DNA of 64,000 nucleotides from Actinomycetes bacterium. Lineage in GTDB: Bacteria > Actinomycetota > Thermoleophilia > Solirubrobacterales > 70-9. Positions 43,208-50,418 of the stretch are shown here, piece by piece. Positions within the stretch are counted from its first letter, which is position 1, and each line of letters opens with the position of its first letter. Below the pieces are notes generated by a model. The model saw nothing but the letters and a program-made list of their open reading frames with translations. It was not told where the DNA came from and searched no databases. The position numbers and the translations under genes are program-made. The stretch is taken from positions 423,975 through 487,974 of the forward strand of contig BOKP01000004.1 of NCBI GenBank assembly GCA_016861045.1, read 5' to 3'.

Positions 43208-44302
43208 TCAGAGCCCGCGGCGGCCGCGCTCGTTCTCGGGCGCGAACTTCAGGTAGCGACGGGCGTTGAGGACGTGCCGCATCGCCCGTGTGCTGCGCGG
43301 GTAGTCGCCGAGCTCGTAGGGGTTGTCGGCGCCCTCGCCGAAGCCCTGGTAGTAGACCGTCATCCGCGCCCGGCGGTGCGCTTCGACCCATCCGAACAGG
43401 TCCTTGACGAAGCGCGGGCGGTCGACGTCCCAGGGAGACCACTCGCCGATCATGAACGGGCGTCGCGAGTAGCGGCGGTAGAGCGAGGCGACGCCGGCGA
43501 TGTTCGGGTACTTGCCGTAGACGTCGGCGCCGACCCAGTCGACGTACTTCCAGCCGGGGAAGTAGTCGGCGGGCTGGTTGCCGGGGACGTTCGGCGAGCC
43601 GGTCGACTGCGGGACCCAGGCGATCGCGACCTTCGGCCGCGGCAGCTTCCGTCCGGTCCGGGCCCGGACCGGCGGCAGCCCGAGCCGGCGCAGGCGCCCG
43701 TCGATCGCGCGGCGCCCGCCGCCGCGGACGATCAGGACGAAGCGGCGCCAGGCCTGCTTGAAGCTGTTGGTGGAGTGGGCGCGGTCGCGTGGCTCACCGC
43801 TCGCCTCGAAGGCGCTGTAGCGGTTCCAGTGGCCGTTCATCTCCGGGAGCAGCCGCAGGTAGGTCGGCTCGCGGCGCTTGGCGAGGGCGCGGCCGAGGGC
43901 GACGATGTAGCGGTCGCCTTTGCCGCGGGCGATGCTGCGGGGGCTGATCTCGTCCGGGCACTTCCAGCACCCCGCCGTCGACAGGCTGATCATCCCGCGC
44001 GCGTTGGTGTCCGCCCAGCGCCGCAGGGCCTCCCGCGGCACGTACCCCCACGACTCGAACGACTGCATCACGGCCGGGTGGGCGCCGGCGCGGCGGCGGT
44101 ACTCGCGGAAGTCCGAGGTCTGCCCGGTGTCGGAGGTGCCGGCGAAGATCTTGCCCTTGCCCGGCAGGTAGGCCTTCCCCTTCGGCAGGCCCCGCTTGGC
44201 GGCCGCGCCCGTCGCGGGGCCGGCGAGCAGCGCCACGGCGACCGCGACGAGCAGCGTCACGAGTGGCCGCCACCCCCGGCTCGGTGCTCGGCTCGGTTCC
44301 AT
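43208..44302 (-). CDS. Secreted GH26-like glycoside hydrolase
   Basis: A 364-residue protein with a signal helix (LVTLLVAVAVALLAGPATGA) and a TIM-barrel. YLRLLPEMNGHWNRYSAF carries the likely acid/base Glu154, and FMIGEWSPWDVDRP the nucleophile Glu287, the arrangement of beta-mannanase-like GH26 proteins. VDWVGADVYGKYPN is also typical of the clan. It converges on the GH39/GH5-like gene with 31 bases between, and is followed on the same strand by nothing close. Substrate unknown. Both hydrolases inside a synthesis region suggest self-trimming. Confidence 0.78.
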   Translation of the reverse strand: MEPSRAPSRGWRPLVTLLVAVAVALLAGPATGAAAKRGLPKGKAYLPGKGKIFAGTSDTGQTSDFREYRRRAGAHPAVMQSFESWGYVPREALRRWADTNARGMISLSTAGCWKCPDEISPRSIARGKGDRYIVALGRALAKRREPTYLRLLPEMNGHWNRYSAFEASGEPRDRAHSTNSFKQAWRRFVLIVRGGGRRAIDGRLRRLGLPPVRARTGRKLPRPKVAIAWVPQSTGSPNVPGNQPADYFPGWKYVDWVGADVYGKYPNIAGVASLYRRYSRRPFMIGEWSPWDVDRPRFVKDLFGWVEAHRRARMTVYYQGFGEGADNPYELGDYPRSTRAMRHVLNARRYLKFAPENERGRRGL

Positions 44303-44352
44303 CGAGGCACTGATCGGCGGGTGGGCCGAGGAGTCTGAGCCGCGTCCGCCCG

Positions 44353-45615
44353 CTACGGGGGCGCCGAGGCCTCGGCGCTGATCGGCCGGTCCGGCCGCGG
44401 CGGCGCGTTGAGCCGGCGCCGGACCCAGCTCTGGACCGGAAGCTCGAGCCAGCGGCGCGAGGCCGCCGCGAACAGGAGCGATGCCGGGACGACCGCCGCG
44501 ACCCAGGCCAGGAAGGCGAGGGCTGTGCCGTCGGTCGGCAGGCCGGCGAAGGTGAAGAGGTACATGACGAGGAGCCAGTGGACCAGGTAGACGCCGTAGC
44601 TGAGCTCGGCGAGGCGGTCGGTGATCCGGTTGGCGAAGGGGCGCTGCAGCCAGAGCGGGGCGCAGGCGACGGCGAGGATGATGGCTCCCCGCATCGTCGT
44701 CTGCAGCATCGAGGCGAAGGTGTCCTGGCGGGCGATCGGGCCGATGTTGCCGCCGCTGGTCAGCGCCACACGCGCGTACAGGTAGGCCGCGAACGGGTAG
44801 ATCGGGACCGCGACCAGGAGCGCGAGCCCGGCGTACCGACCGAGCCGCCCCGGCGCCACCGTGGCGGTGAGGCGCTCGTAGGCCCACGCCGACGTCATCC
44901 CGAGCCCGAACGAGAAGGCCCACCCCGGGAACTGGTCGACGGCGACCCCGGCGACCGCCTGCGGCGGCCGGGTCGAGAGGCTCTCGAAGATCCACGGCGC
45001 CCAATCGACCGCCTGCTTCCAGGCGATCGTGACCGCCGCCGCGGCGGCGAGCCCAAGCAGCGGGTGGCGGTAGTAGCGCCCGGCGATGAAGGGCAGGACC
45101 AGGTAGAAGCCGGCGATGATCGACAGCGCCCAGAGCGGCCCGTTCGTGCCGAAGCCGATCCGGAAGGTGCCGTCGAGCAGCGCCATCGGCATCTGCAGGA
45201 TCGCGAGGTGGGTGGCGATGTCGGCGGCGGACGGGGTCACTCCGCCGGCCCAGCGCGGACCGAGCAGCGGCAGCAGGGCGCCGATCGCGAGGACCAGCCA
45301 GTAGGCGGGGAACAGCCGTGCCGCCCGCCCGATCCAGAACCGGGCCTTGCCGCCGAGCTCGCCGCCGCGACGGACGGCGGGCAGGAAGAGGACGAAGCCG
45401 CTGATGATGAAGAAGGCGTCGATGCTGTTGCTGAAGGCCGCCCAGAGGGCGACCCCGGTCCCCGTTCCCGCCGTCGCCGCGAGCACGCCGGAGACGCCGA
45501 GCAGGTGAATGGCGACGACGCCGAGGATCGCGTAGCCGCGGAACCCGTCGAGCGCCGGAACCCGCCCGCCGCCGGTGGCCGCGGCCCGGGCCTCACTCGT
45601 GTCGACCGCCGGCAT
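44353..45615 (-). CDS. Acyltransferase-3 family membrane protein (OafA-like)
   Basis: A 420-residue protein with about ten membrane helices and the signature ALDGFRGYAILGVVAIHLLG (conserved Arg26, catalytic His37). FGTNGPLWALSIIAGFYLVL and LAELSYGVYLVHWLLVMYLF are also standard. The frame is open far upstream, but the ATG at 45615 stands exactly seven bases after TATACA, which fixes the start. It resembles the protein at 9579 more than that at 8228, sharing DGFRG. It probably O-acylates the polymer outside the membrane. Confidence 0.92.
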   Translation of the reverse strand: MPAVDTSEARAAATGGGRVPALDGFRGYAILGVVAIHLLGVSGVLAATAGTGTGVALWAAFSNSIDAFFIISGFVLFLPAVRRGGELGGKARFWIGRAARLFPAYWLVLAIGALLPLLGPRWAGGVTPSAADIATHLAILQMPMALLDGTFRIGFGTNGPLWALSIIAGFYLVLPFIAGRYYRHPLLGLAAAAAVTIAWKQAVDWAPWIFESLSTRPPQAVAGVAVDQFPGWAFSFGLGMTSAWAYERLTATVAPGRLGRYAGLALLVAVPIYPFAAYLYARVALTSGGNIGPIARQDTFASMLQTTMRGAIILAVACAPLWLQRPFANRITDRLAELSYGVYLVHWLLVMYLFTFAGLPTDGTALAFLAWVAAVVPASLLFAAASRRWLELPVQSWVRRRLNAPPRPDRPISAEASAPP

Positions 45616-45622
45616 CCGCCCC

Positions 45623-45628
45623 TGTATA
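45623..45628 (-). promoter_or_regulatory. -10 hexamer TATACA, leaderless start of the acyltransferase at 45615
   Basis: TATACA on the minus strand followed by seven bases (GGGGCGG) and ATG. There is no distinct Shine-Dalgarno spacing, and it is the best -10 match in this interval. Confidence 0.5.
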
Positions 45629-45720
45629 GCGTCGCGACCCGTCGTAATCGGGCTCGCGGCGGAGCGGCGTCGGGGGTAGGGTTGGTCCGACAACATGGGC
45701 AAGCGATCGGGAGGTGCTCC

Positions 45721-46005
45721 ATGTACGCGCGAGTGGTCAGGTTCACCGGGGTGACCCGGGAGACCGTCGAGAAGGTGCGGGCCGAGGTCGAGGCGTCCGA
45801 CGGCCCGCCCCCGGGGGTCCGGGCGAGCGGGATGAAGATGCTCTTCGACGAGGACCAGGGCACGTCGGTCTTCGTCGCCTTCTTCGACAGCGAGCAGGAC
45901 ATGCTCGACGCCGACCGCGTCTTCGACGCGATGGACCCCGGCGACACCCCGGGAAGCCGCGCCTCGGTCGACCGCTGCGAGGTCGCGATCGAGCGCGAGG
46001 CCTGA
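45721..46005 (+). CDS. Small protein, ABM-like dimeric alpha/beta-barrel fold candidate
   Basis: A 94-residue protein. MYARVVRFTGVTRETVEKVR opens a beta-strand and helix, and GTSVFVAFFDSEQDMLDADR gives a second pair, the pattern of ferredoxin-like ABM/antibiotic monooxygenase-type domains. GGGAGG stands seven bases before the ATG. TAGGGT near 45676 is a candidate -10. No catalytic residues are recognisable, so the function is open. It stands alone between an acyltransferase on the other strand and a cupin gene 93 bases downstream. Confidence 0.7.
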   Translation: MYARVVRFTGVTRETVEKVRAEVEASDGPPPGVRASGMKMLFDEDQGTSVFVAFFDSEQDMLDADRVFDAMDPGDTPGSRASVDRCEVAIEREA

Positions 46006-46098
46006 GCCCGGCGCCGGGTCGCGGCGGGGGCTTGCATTCCGGGCCCGCGGGGAGGACACTGGGCCGCGGGCGGGCAACCGCTACGGGAGGAGGCCGTC

Positions 46099-46458
46099 AT
46101 GGCCGCTGTGGAGACGAAGAGCTTCGACTCGCCGGACGAGGTGCGCGAGTTCGAGGGCAACGGACGGGCCCTGGTCGTCGAGGTCGCCGGCCAGAGCGTC
46201 GGCCGGGGGACCTTCGAGCCGGGATGGACCTGGTCCGGCAACGTCAAGCCGATCGCCGGCACCGGCTCCTGCCAGGTGTCGCACCTCGGGTACGTTCTGT
46301 CGGGGCGGATGCGGATCCGGATGGACGACGGCAATGAGTTCGAGATCGGTCCGAACGAGGTCGTCGCGATCCCGCCCGGCCATGACGCCGAGGTGATCGG
46401 CGACGAGCCCTGCGAGATGGTCGACTTCGGCGAGTTCGGCGCCTACGCGAAGCGCTGA
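46099..46458 (+). CDS. Cupin domain protein
   Basis: A 119-residue single cupin. GWTWSGNVKPIAGTGSCQ leads to VSHLGYVLSGRMRIRMDDG (motif 1, with one His rather than the usual HxH pair), and EIGPNEVVAIPPGHDAEVIG is motif 2 (PPGHD). The second motif keeps its His, so a metal or ligand site is possible but incomplete. GGGAGGAGG precedes the ATG at good distance. A long hairpin follows at 46495. Function unknown. Confidence 0.82.
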   Translation: MAAVETKSFDSPDEVREFEGNGRALVVEVAGQSVGRGTFEPGWTWSGNVKPIAGTGSCQVSHLGYVLSGRMRIRMDDGNEFEIGPNEVVAIPPGHDAEVIGDEPCEMVDFGEFGAYAKR

Positions 46459-46494
46459 CGGGCGCTTCCGGTCCGATCCCGCCTTTCCCGCGCG

Positions 46495-46525
46495 GGGCCC
46501 GGACCCCCTCTCGGGGTCCGGGCCC
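46495..46525. terminator. Perfect 13-bp hairpin between convergent genes, bidirectional terminator
   Basis: GGGCCCGGACCCC (46495-46507) and its exact reverse complement (46513-46525) enclose the five-base loop CTCTC. There is no T-tract on either side, so a factor-assisted terminator is more likely than a classical intrinsic one. It lies between the cupin gene ending at 46458 and the secreted-protein gene ending at 46567. Confidence 0.7.
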
Positions 46526-46566
46526 AGGCGCGCGGCGGCGAGCTGCCCTCGCCGGGCGCCCCGGCC

Positions 46567-46962
46567 TCAGATCCGATCCACGTCGATCCGGTACTTGAAC
46601 CAGATGTCGCCGTTTCTGCGGTAGTAGGCGGCGGCCCGGCCGTGGAACCACTTGTGGTTGTAGATCCAGCTGACCTCGCAGGAGACGCGGACCCGGCTCA
46701 GCCGCTTGCAGTCCTTGATCCGCTTCTTCTCGCCGAACACCCAGGCCCGCTTGTAGTTCCGCTTCAGGGCCCGCGAGATGATGAACTTGGCCTTGGGCCC
46801 GGTCATCGACGGCACCCGGTCGACCGCCCCGGCGGTCGCACCCGGCGACGGCCCGTCGCCGGCGGGGGCCGCCTGCCCGCTGAACGGCATCCAAAGCGCG
46901 ACCAGGACCGCGATCAGAAGCGCGCCCCCGGCCGGCCCCAGGAACCTCGTACGTGATTCCAT
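46567..46962 (-). CDS. Small secreted basic protein of unknown function
   Basis: A 131-residue protein with a signal sequence (GALLIAVLVALWMPFSGQA) and a basic, aromatic-rich mature part (AKFIISRALKRNYKRAWVFG, SCEVSWIYNHKWFHGRAAAY). Two cysteines, in KDCKRLSR and VSCEVSW, may form a disulfide. GAGGGAGAGACG precedes the ATG at 46962. The family is not recognised. It stands alone beside a tRNA-Ser gene. Confidence 0.65.
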   Translation of the reverse strand: MESRTRFLGPAGGALLIAVLVALWMPFSGQAAPAGDGPSPGATAGAVDRVPSMTGPKAKFIISRALKRNYKRAWVFGEKKRIKDCKRLSRVRVSCEVSWIYNHKWFHGRAAAYYRRNGDIWFKYRIDVDRI

Positions 46963-47181
46963 CGTCTCTCCCTCGTGACTCGGGGATCCCCCATGGACCT
47001 CCCCTTACCCGGAGCGAGCATATCCGGGCCGTCGCGAGAGGCCAAGCCGGATCGGGTCGCCGCCCGCCACGGGCGGGGGTGGCCGGGCCGGCAGCGCCGG
47101 TCCGGCTGCCCGGGGGCTCGGCGGCGGCCGGACGCGTGCCATGGACGGCCGCGGCGGCCGCGCCGGTCGTCGCCCGTTGAG
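46963..47181. other. Intergenic region downstream of tRNA-Ser(UGA) with G/C-rich hairpins
   Basis: No gene is seen in these 219 bases. A 7-bp stem with a three-base loop lies at 47060-47076 (CCGCCCG-CCA-CGGGCGG), and more GC repeats follow up to 47150. It lies in the transcription direction of the tRNA, so these may end tRNA transcription. Confidence 0.4.
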
Positions 47182-47266
47182 CGGAGCGGGAGGGATTCGA
47201 ACCCCCGGACCTCTCGGTCGGCCGCTTTCAAGGCGGCTGCATTCAGCCAGACTCTGCCACCGCTCC
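47182..47266 (-). tRNA. tRNA-Ser (anticodon UGA)
   Basis: An 85-base class II tRNA. The acceptor pair is GGAGCGG/CCGCTCC with discriminator G at 47182. The anticodon arm CCGCC-TTGAAAG-CGG reads UGA. A long variable arm and the T-arm GGGGGTTCGAATCCC are present. CCA is not encoded. Confidence 0.95.
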
Positions 47267-47326
47267 AGTCGGATGTGCGCCCGAAAGCGTGACTGATCTG
47301 CCCCGGGCCTGCCACGGCGGCGTCGA

Positions 47327-47332
47327 TAACGT
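47327..47332 (+). promoter_or_regulatory. -10 hexamer TAACGT, leaderless start of the lactone oxidase
   Basis: TAACGT plus seven bases (TGGGGCG) plus ATG at 47340. The identical hexamer and spacing occur before the histidine kinase at 60023. Confidence 0.55.
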
Positions 47333-47339
47333 TGGGGCG

Positions 47340-48677
47340 ATGGCGGACGAGCTGCGCAGGCGGTGGCGGAACTGGTCGGGGGAGCAGCGCTGCCGGCCGC
47401 TTCTGATCCAGCGGCCGCGGACGCGCGAAGGGCTGATCGCGGCCGTCCTCGCCGCGACCGCGCGGGGCCGGTCGGTCAAGGTGGCGGGATCGGGCCACTC
47501 GTTCAGCGGCGCCGCGCTGACCGACGGGGCGATGATCGACGCCGGCCTGCTCGACCGCGTCCTCGACCAGGACGCCGCCGGCCTCGTCAAGGTCGAGGCC
47601 GGGATCACGCTCGGCGCTCTCAACCGGCGGCTCGACCGCCGCGGGCTGGCCCTGGAGAGCCTCGGCGACATCGACCGCCAGACGATCGCCGGCGCGATCT
47701 CGACCGCCACCCACGGGACCGGCGCCCGCTTCCCCAACCTCTCCTCCCAGGTCGAGGCGGTCGAGCTCGTCGCCGCCGACGGATCGCTGGTCGCGCTCGA
47801 CGCCGGCACCGACGGCGACGGCCTGCGGGCGGCGCGGGTCGCGCTCGGCGCGCTCGGCGCGATCTACTCGGTGACGCTCCGGACCGTGACGAATTTCCGG
47901 ATCGATCGCACCGACCGGCCGCGCCCGCTCGCGGAGGCGCTCGCCGCGCTCGACGAGCTCGTCGACGGGCGCGACCACTTCGAGCTCTACGCCTTCCCGC
48001 ACACCGAGACCGCCCTTTGCCGCGAGTCCACCCGGACGCAGGCGCCGGCGGCGCCGCCGAGCCCGGCGGCGGCCTTCGCGCGGGAGGTCGTCGTCGAGAA
48101 CTGGGTCGCGGGGGCGATGGCGCGGATCGCCCGCCACGTCCCGGCGGCGATCCCGACCCTGTCGCGGCTCGCCGCCGCCGGCACCGGGCGCACCCGGAAG
48201 CTCGACCGCAGCTTCCGCGTCTACGCGTCCGAGCGCCGCATCCGCTTCACCGAGATGGAGTACGCGATCCCGCGCGGGCACGCCCGCGAAGCGGTCGAGC
48301 GCGTGCTCGAGATCGCCGCCCGGCCCGAGTACCGGGTCTGCTTTCCGATCGAGGTCCGCTTCGTCGCCGGCGACGACGCGATGCTGAGCCCGGCGCACGG
48401 TCGCGACAGCGCCTACATCGCGGTGCACCACGACCACCTCGGCGACTGGCAGCCCTACTTCGACGCGGTCGCGGCGTCGATGGCCGACTACGGCGGCCGG
48501 CCCCACTGGGGCAAGCGCCACTCGCTGACGGCCGCCGAGCTCGCCGGGCTCTACCCGCGCTTCGACGACTTCCGCGCGGTCCGGGCCCGGCTCGACCCGG
48601 AGGGGGCGTTCGCCAACCCCTACCTCGAGCGGGTTCTCGGGCCGGCCGGGGCCGGAGGCGGGCGCCGGCGCCGCTGA
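47340..48677 (+). CDS. FAD-dependent sugar-lactone/alditol oxidase (ALO/AldO family)
   Basis: A 445-residue flavoprotein. The FAD domain shows VKVAGSGHSFSGAALTDG, in which His53 matches the histidine that binds FAD covalently in alditol oxidase. IDRQTIAGAISTATHGTGAR is the second FAD motif. The ALO domain ends with PHWGKRHSL and FRAVRARLDPEGAFANPYLE, typical of D-arabinono-1,4-lactone oxidase-like proteins. It oxidises an alditol or aldonolactone and gives hydrogen peroxide. It is paired, tail to tail, with the PLP enzyme at 48688. The ATG at 47340 is set by the leaderless TAACGT. An upstream ATG at 47289 has no support. Confidence 0.9.
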   Translation: MADELRRRWRNWSGEQRCRPLLIQRPRTREGLIAAVLAATARGRSVKVAGSGHSFSGAALTDGAMIDAGLLDRVLDQDAAGLVKVEAGITLGALNRRLDRRGLALESLGDIDRQTIAGAISTATHGTGARFPNLSSQVEAVELVAADGSLVALDAGTDGDGLRAARVALGALGAIYSVTLRTVTNFRIDRTDRPRPLAEALAALDELVDGRDHFELYAFPHTETALCRESTRTQAPAAPPSPAAAFAREVVVENWVAGAMARIARHVPAAIPTLSRLAAAGTGRTRKLDRSFRVYASERRIRFTEMEYAIPRGHAREAVERVLEIAARPEYRVCFPIEVRFVAGDDAMLSPAHGRDSAYIAVHHDHLGDWQPYFDAVAASMADYGGRPHWGKRHSLTAAELAGLYPRFDDFRAVRARLDPEGAFANPYLERVLGPAGAGGGRRRR

Positions 48678-48687
48678 CGCCTCCCGG

Positions 48688-49893
48688 CTACAGGAAGGCG
48701 TGGCCCTCGCCGCGGTAGGTCGGCACCTCGGCGACGATCTCCTCGCCGGACACGAGGTGGAGGCGGTCGAAGCGCTCGCAGAGCTCGCCCGCCTTGGCGT
48801 GGCGCATGTAGACCCGATCGCCGACCCGGATCCGGACCGCGGCCTCGCCGAGCAGCGGCGTCTGCACCTCGCCGGCGCCCTCCTGCCGGTCGAGGTGGAG
48901 ACCGGGCGGAAGCCACGGCTGCGGCAGCCGGTCCTCTCCCGCCGGGCCGGAGGCGACGTAGCCGCCGCCGAGCGCGGTCACGCAGCCCGGCGCCGGCCGG
49001 CGCACGATCGGCAGCGCGAAGCCGGCGGCCGGCCGCAGCGAGAAGCGGCCGTAGGCGTCGAACAGGGCCGGCGCGTAGAACCCGGAGCCGGCGGCGAGCT
49101 CGGTGACGGCGTCCTCGCGGGCGGTGAGCTCGAGGCTGCCGGTGCCGCCGCCGTTGACGAACCGGAGCGGCGCCACGGCGCCGACCGCGGCGGCGATCGC
49201 GGCCCGGCGCTCGGCGATCTCCGCCATCGAGGCCCGCTGCATGTGGCGGATCGCGACGTTGCGGAGCGGGTGTCCCGGGGTCGCATCGCCGACGCCGGCG
49301 ACCTGGCCCTCGTAGGCCATCAGCCCGACCAGCTCGAGGCCGGGGCGGGAGGCGATCTCCTCGGCGAAGCGGCGGGCGGCGGGAGCGGTGCGAATCGGCG
49401 AGCGCTTCGTCCCCGCCGTGAAGGCTCCGCGCAGCGCCCGGTAGCCGGCGTCGATGTCGATCGCGACCGGGATCGGCGCCGGCCCGGTGGCGGCGCCCTC
49501 GATCAGGTCGAGCTGGGCGGTCTCGTCGACCATTAGGACCGGTGTCGCCTCGGGATCGGCGGCGAGCTCGCCGAGCCGCGAGATCGCGCGGCGGTCGACG
49601 GTGGGATAGGCGACGACGATGTCGCGCCGGCCGGCCGCGGCCAGCATCAGCGCCTCCGGCAGGGTGAAGCAGAGCAGGCCACAGAAGCGCTCGTCGAGGG
49701 CATCGATCCGCTCCAGCACCTCGCGGCAGCGGACCGACTTCGAGGCGACGCGGATCGGCTTGCCGGCGCCGCGGGCGAGCATCGCGTCGGCGTTGGCGGC
49801 GAGCGCGTCGAGGTCGACGAAGGCGAACGGCGCCTCGATGCCCTCGAAGATCGCCTCGTAGCGCTCATGGAGCTCCTCGTCGGCCGGGCCCAT
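48688..49893 (-). CDS. Fold-type III PLP enzyme, amino acid deaminase/aldolase (DSD1-like alanine racemase domain)
   Basis: A 401-residue protein. APFAFVDLDALAANADAM opens the alanine racemase N-terminal barrel. IRVASKSVRCREVL carries Lys52, the PLP-binding lysine. GLELVGLMAYEGQVAGVG and RFVNGGGTGSLELTAREDAV follow, as in D-threonine aldolase and D-serine dehydratase-like proteins. The C-terminal half has VGDRVYMRHAKAGELCERFD, the metal-binding HxxxxxxxC motif of DSD1-like enzymes. The ATG at 49893 lies nine bases after TAGGCT. It often neighbours ALO-type oxidases in actinobacteria (recalled, not checked). Confidence 0.88.
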   Translation of the reverse strand: MGPADEELHERYEAIFEGIEAPFAFVDLDALAANADAMLARGAGKPIRVASKSVRCREVLERIDALDERFCGLLCFTLPEALMLAAAGRRDIVVAYPTVDRRAISRLGELAADPEATPVLMVDETAQLDLIEGAATGPAPIPVAIDIDAGYRALRGAFTAGTKRSPIRTAPAARRFAEEIASRPGLELVGLMAYEGQVAGVGDATPGHPLRNVAIRHMQRASMAEIAERRAAIAAAVGAVAPLRFVNGGGTGSLELTAREDAVTELAAGSGFYAPALFDAYGRFSLRPAAGFALPIVRRPAPGCVTALGGGYVASGPAGEDRLPQPWLPPGLHLDRQEGAGEVQTPLLGEAAVRIRVGDRVYMRHAKAGELCERFDRLHLVSGEEIVAEVPTYRGEGHAFL

Positions 49894-49902
49894 CGCGGCG
49901 CG

Positions 49903-49908
49903 AGCCTA
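49903..49908 (-). promoter_or_regulatory. -10 hexamer TAGGCT of the PLP enzyme gene
   Basis: TAGGCT on the minus strand lies nine bases before the ATG at 49893, without a ribosome site. The same hexamer precedes the leaderless short ORF at 63732. Confidence 0.45.
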
Positions 49909-49953
49909 GCCGATCGGTCCCAGCCCACCACTCACCCCGGCCCGGGTGACCCC

Positions 49954-50244
49954 CCACACCTGCGGCGCTCGTTCGCGCGCCCGGCCCTCGCCGGGCGCAA
50001 CCTCCGCCGGGTGATGGCGCAGCTCGGCCGCGCGGACGCGCGCCTCACGCTCTCGATCTACGCCCAGGTCGTCCAACGGCAGACCACCGACCAGGCGCTA
50101 ATCTGGCGTCTGATGCGGTTCGCCGGAGCGCCGGAGAAGGGCCCCGCGAAAGGGGGGTTGAGCCCAACGAAAGGGACGACGGGGCCCGGTCTGGACGAAA
50201 GCGCCGCTGGCGGATCCCCGCCCGGGGCCGAGGAATCGGCTTGA
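49954..50244 (+). pseudogene. Remnant of a tyrosine recombinase (integrase) C-terminus
   Basis: The frame reads PHLRRSFARPALAGRNLRRV, then MAQLGRADARLTLSIYAQVV and QRQTTDQALIWRLMRFAGAP. This matches the C-terminal catalytic block of phage-type integrases (HxLRRTFA...QLGHxD..LTL.IYA). The HxxR and the nucleophile Tyr are kept, while the expected His in LGH is Arg. Everything upstream is lost, because the PLP enzyme starts on the other strand at 49893. The tail ends 23 bases before tRNA-Ser(GCU), so it is probably a scar of an element that used this tRNA. Confidence 0.72.
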
Positions 50245-50267
50245 GCAAGCGGGAAGCCGCCACCCCC

Positions 50268-50356
50268 GGAGAGGTGGCCGAGCGGCTGAAGGCACTCGCC
50301 TGCTAAGCGAGTAGGGGGCGCAAGCTCTCTCGAGGGTTCGAATCCCTCCCTCTCCG
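50268..50356 (+). tRNA. tRNA-Ser (anticodon GCU)
   Basis: An 89-base class II tRNA with acceptor stem GGAGAGG/CCTCTCC and discriminator G at 50356. The anticodon arm CTCGC-CTGCTAA-GCGAG reads GCU. A long variable arm and the T-arm GAGGGTTCGAATCCCTC are present. CCA is not encoded. Confidence 0.95.
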
Positions 50357-50418
50357 TTTCGGCGGACCCGGATCTGGATAGTTCTCCCGGATCGATCACG
50401 ATGCGCAGGAGGCTTGCG

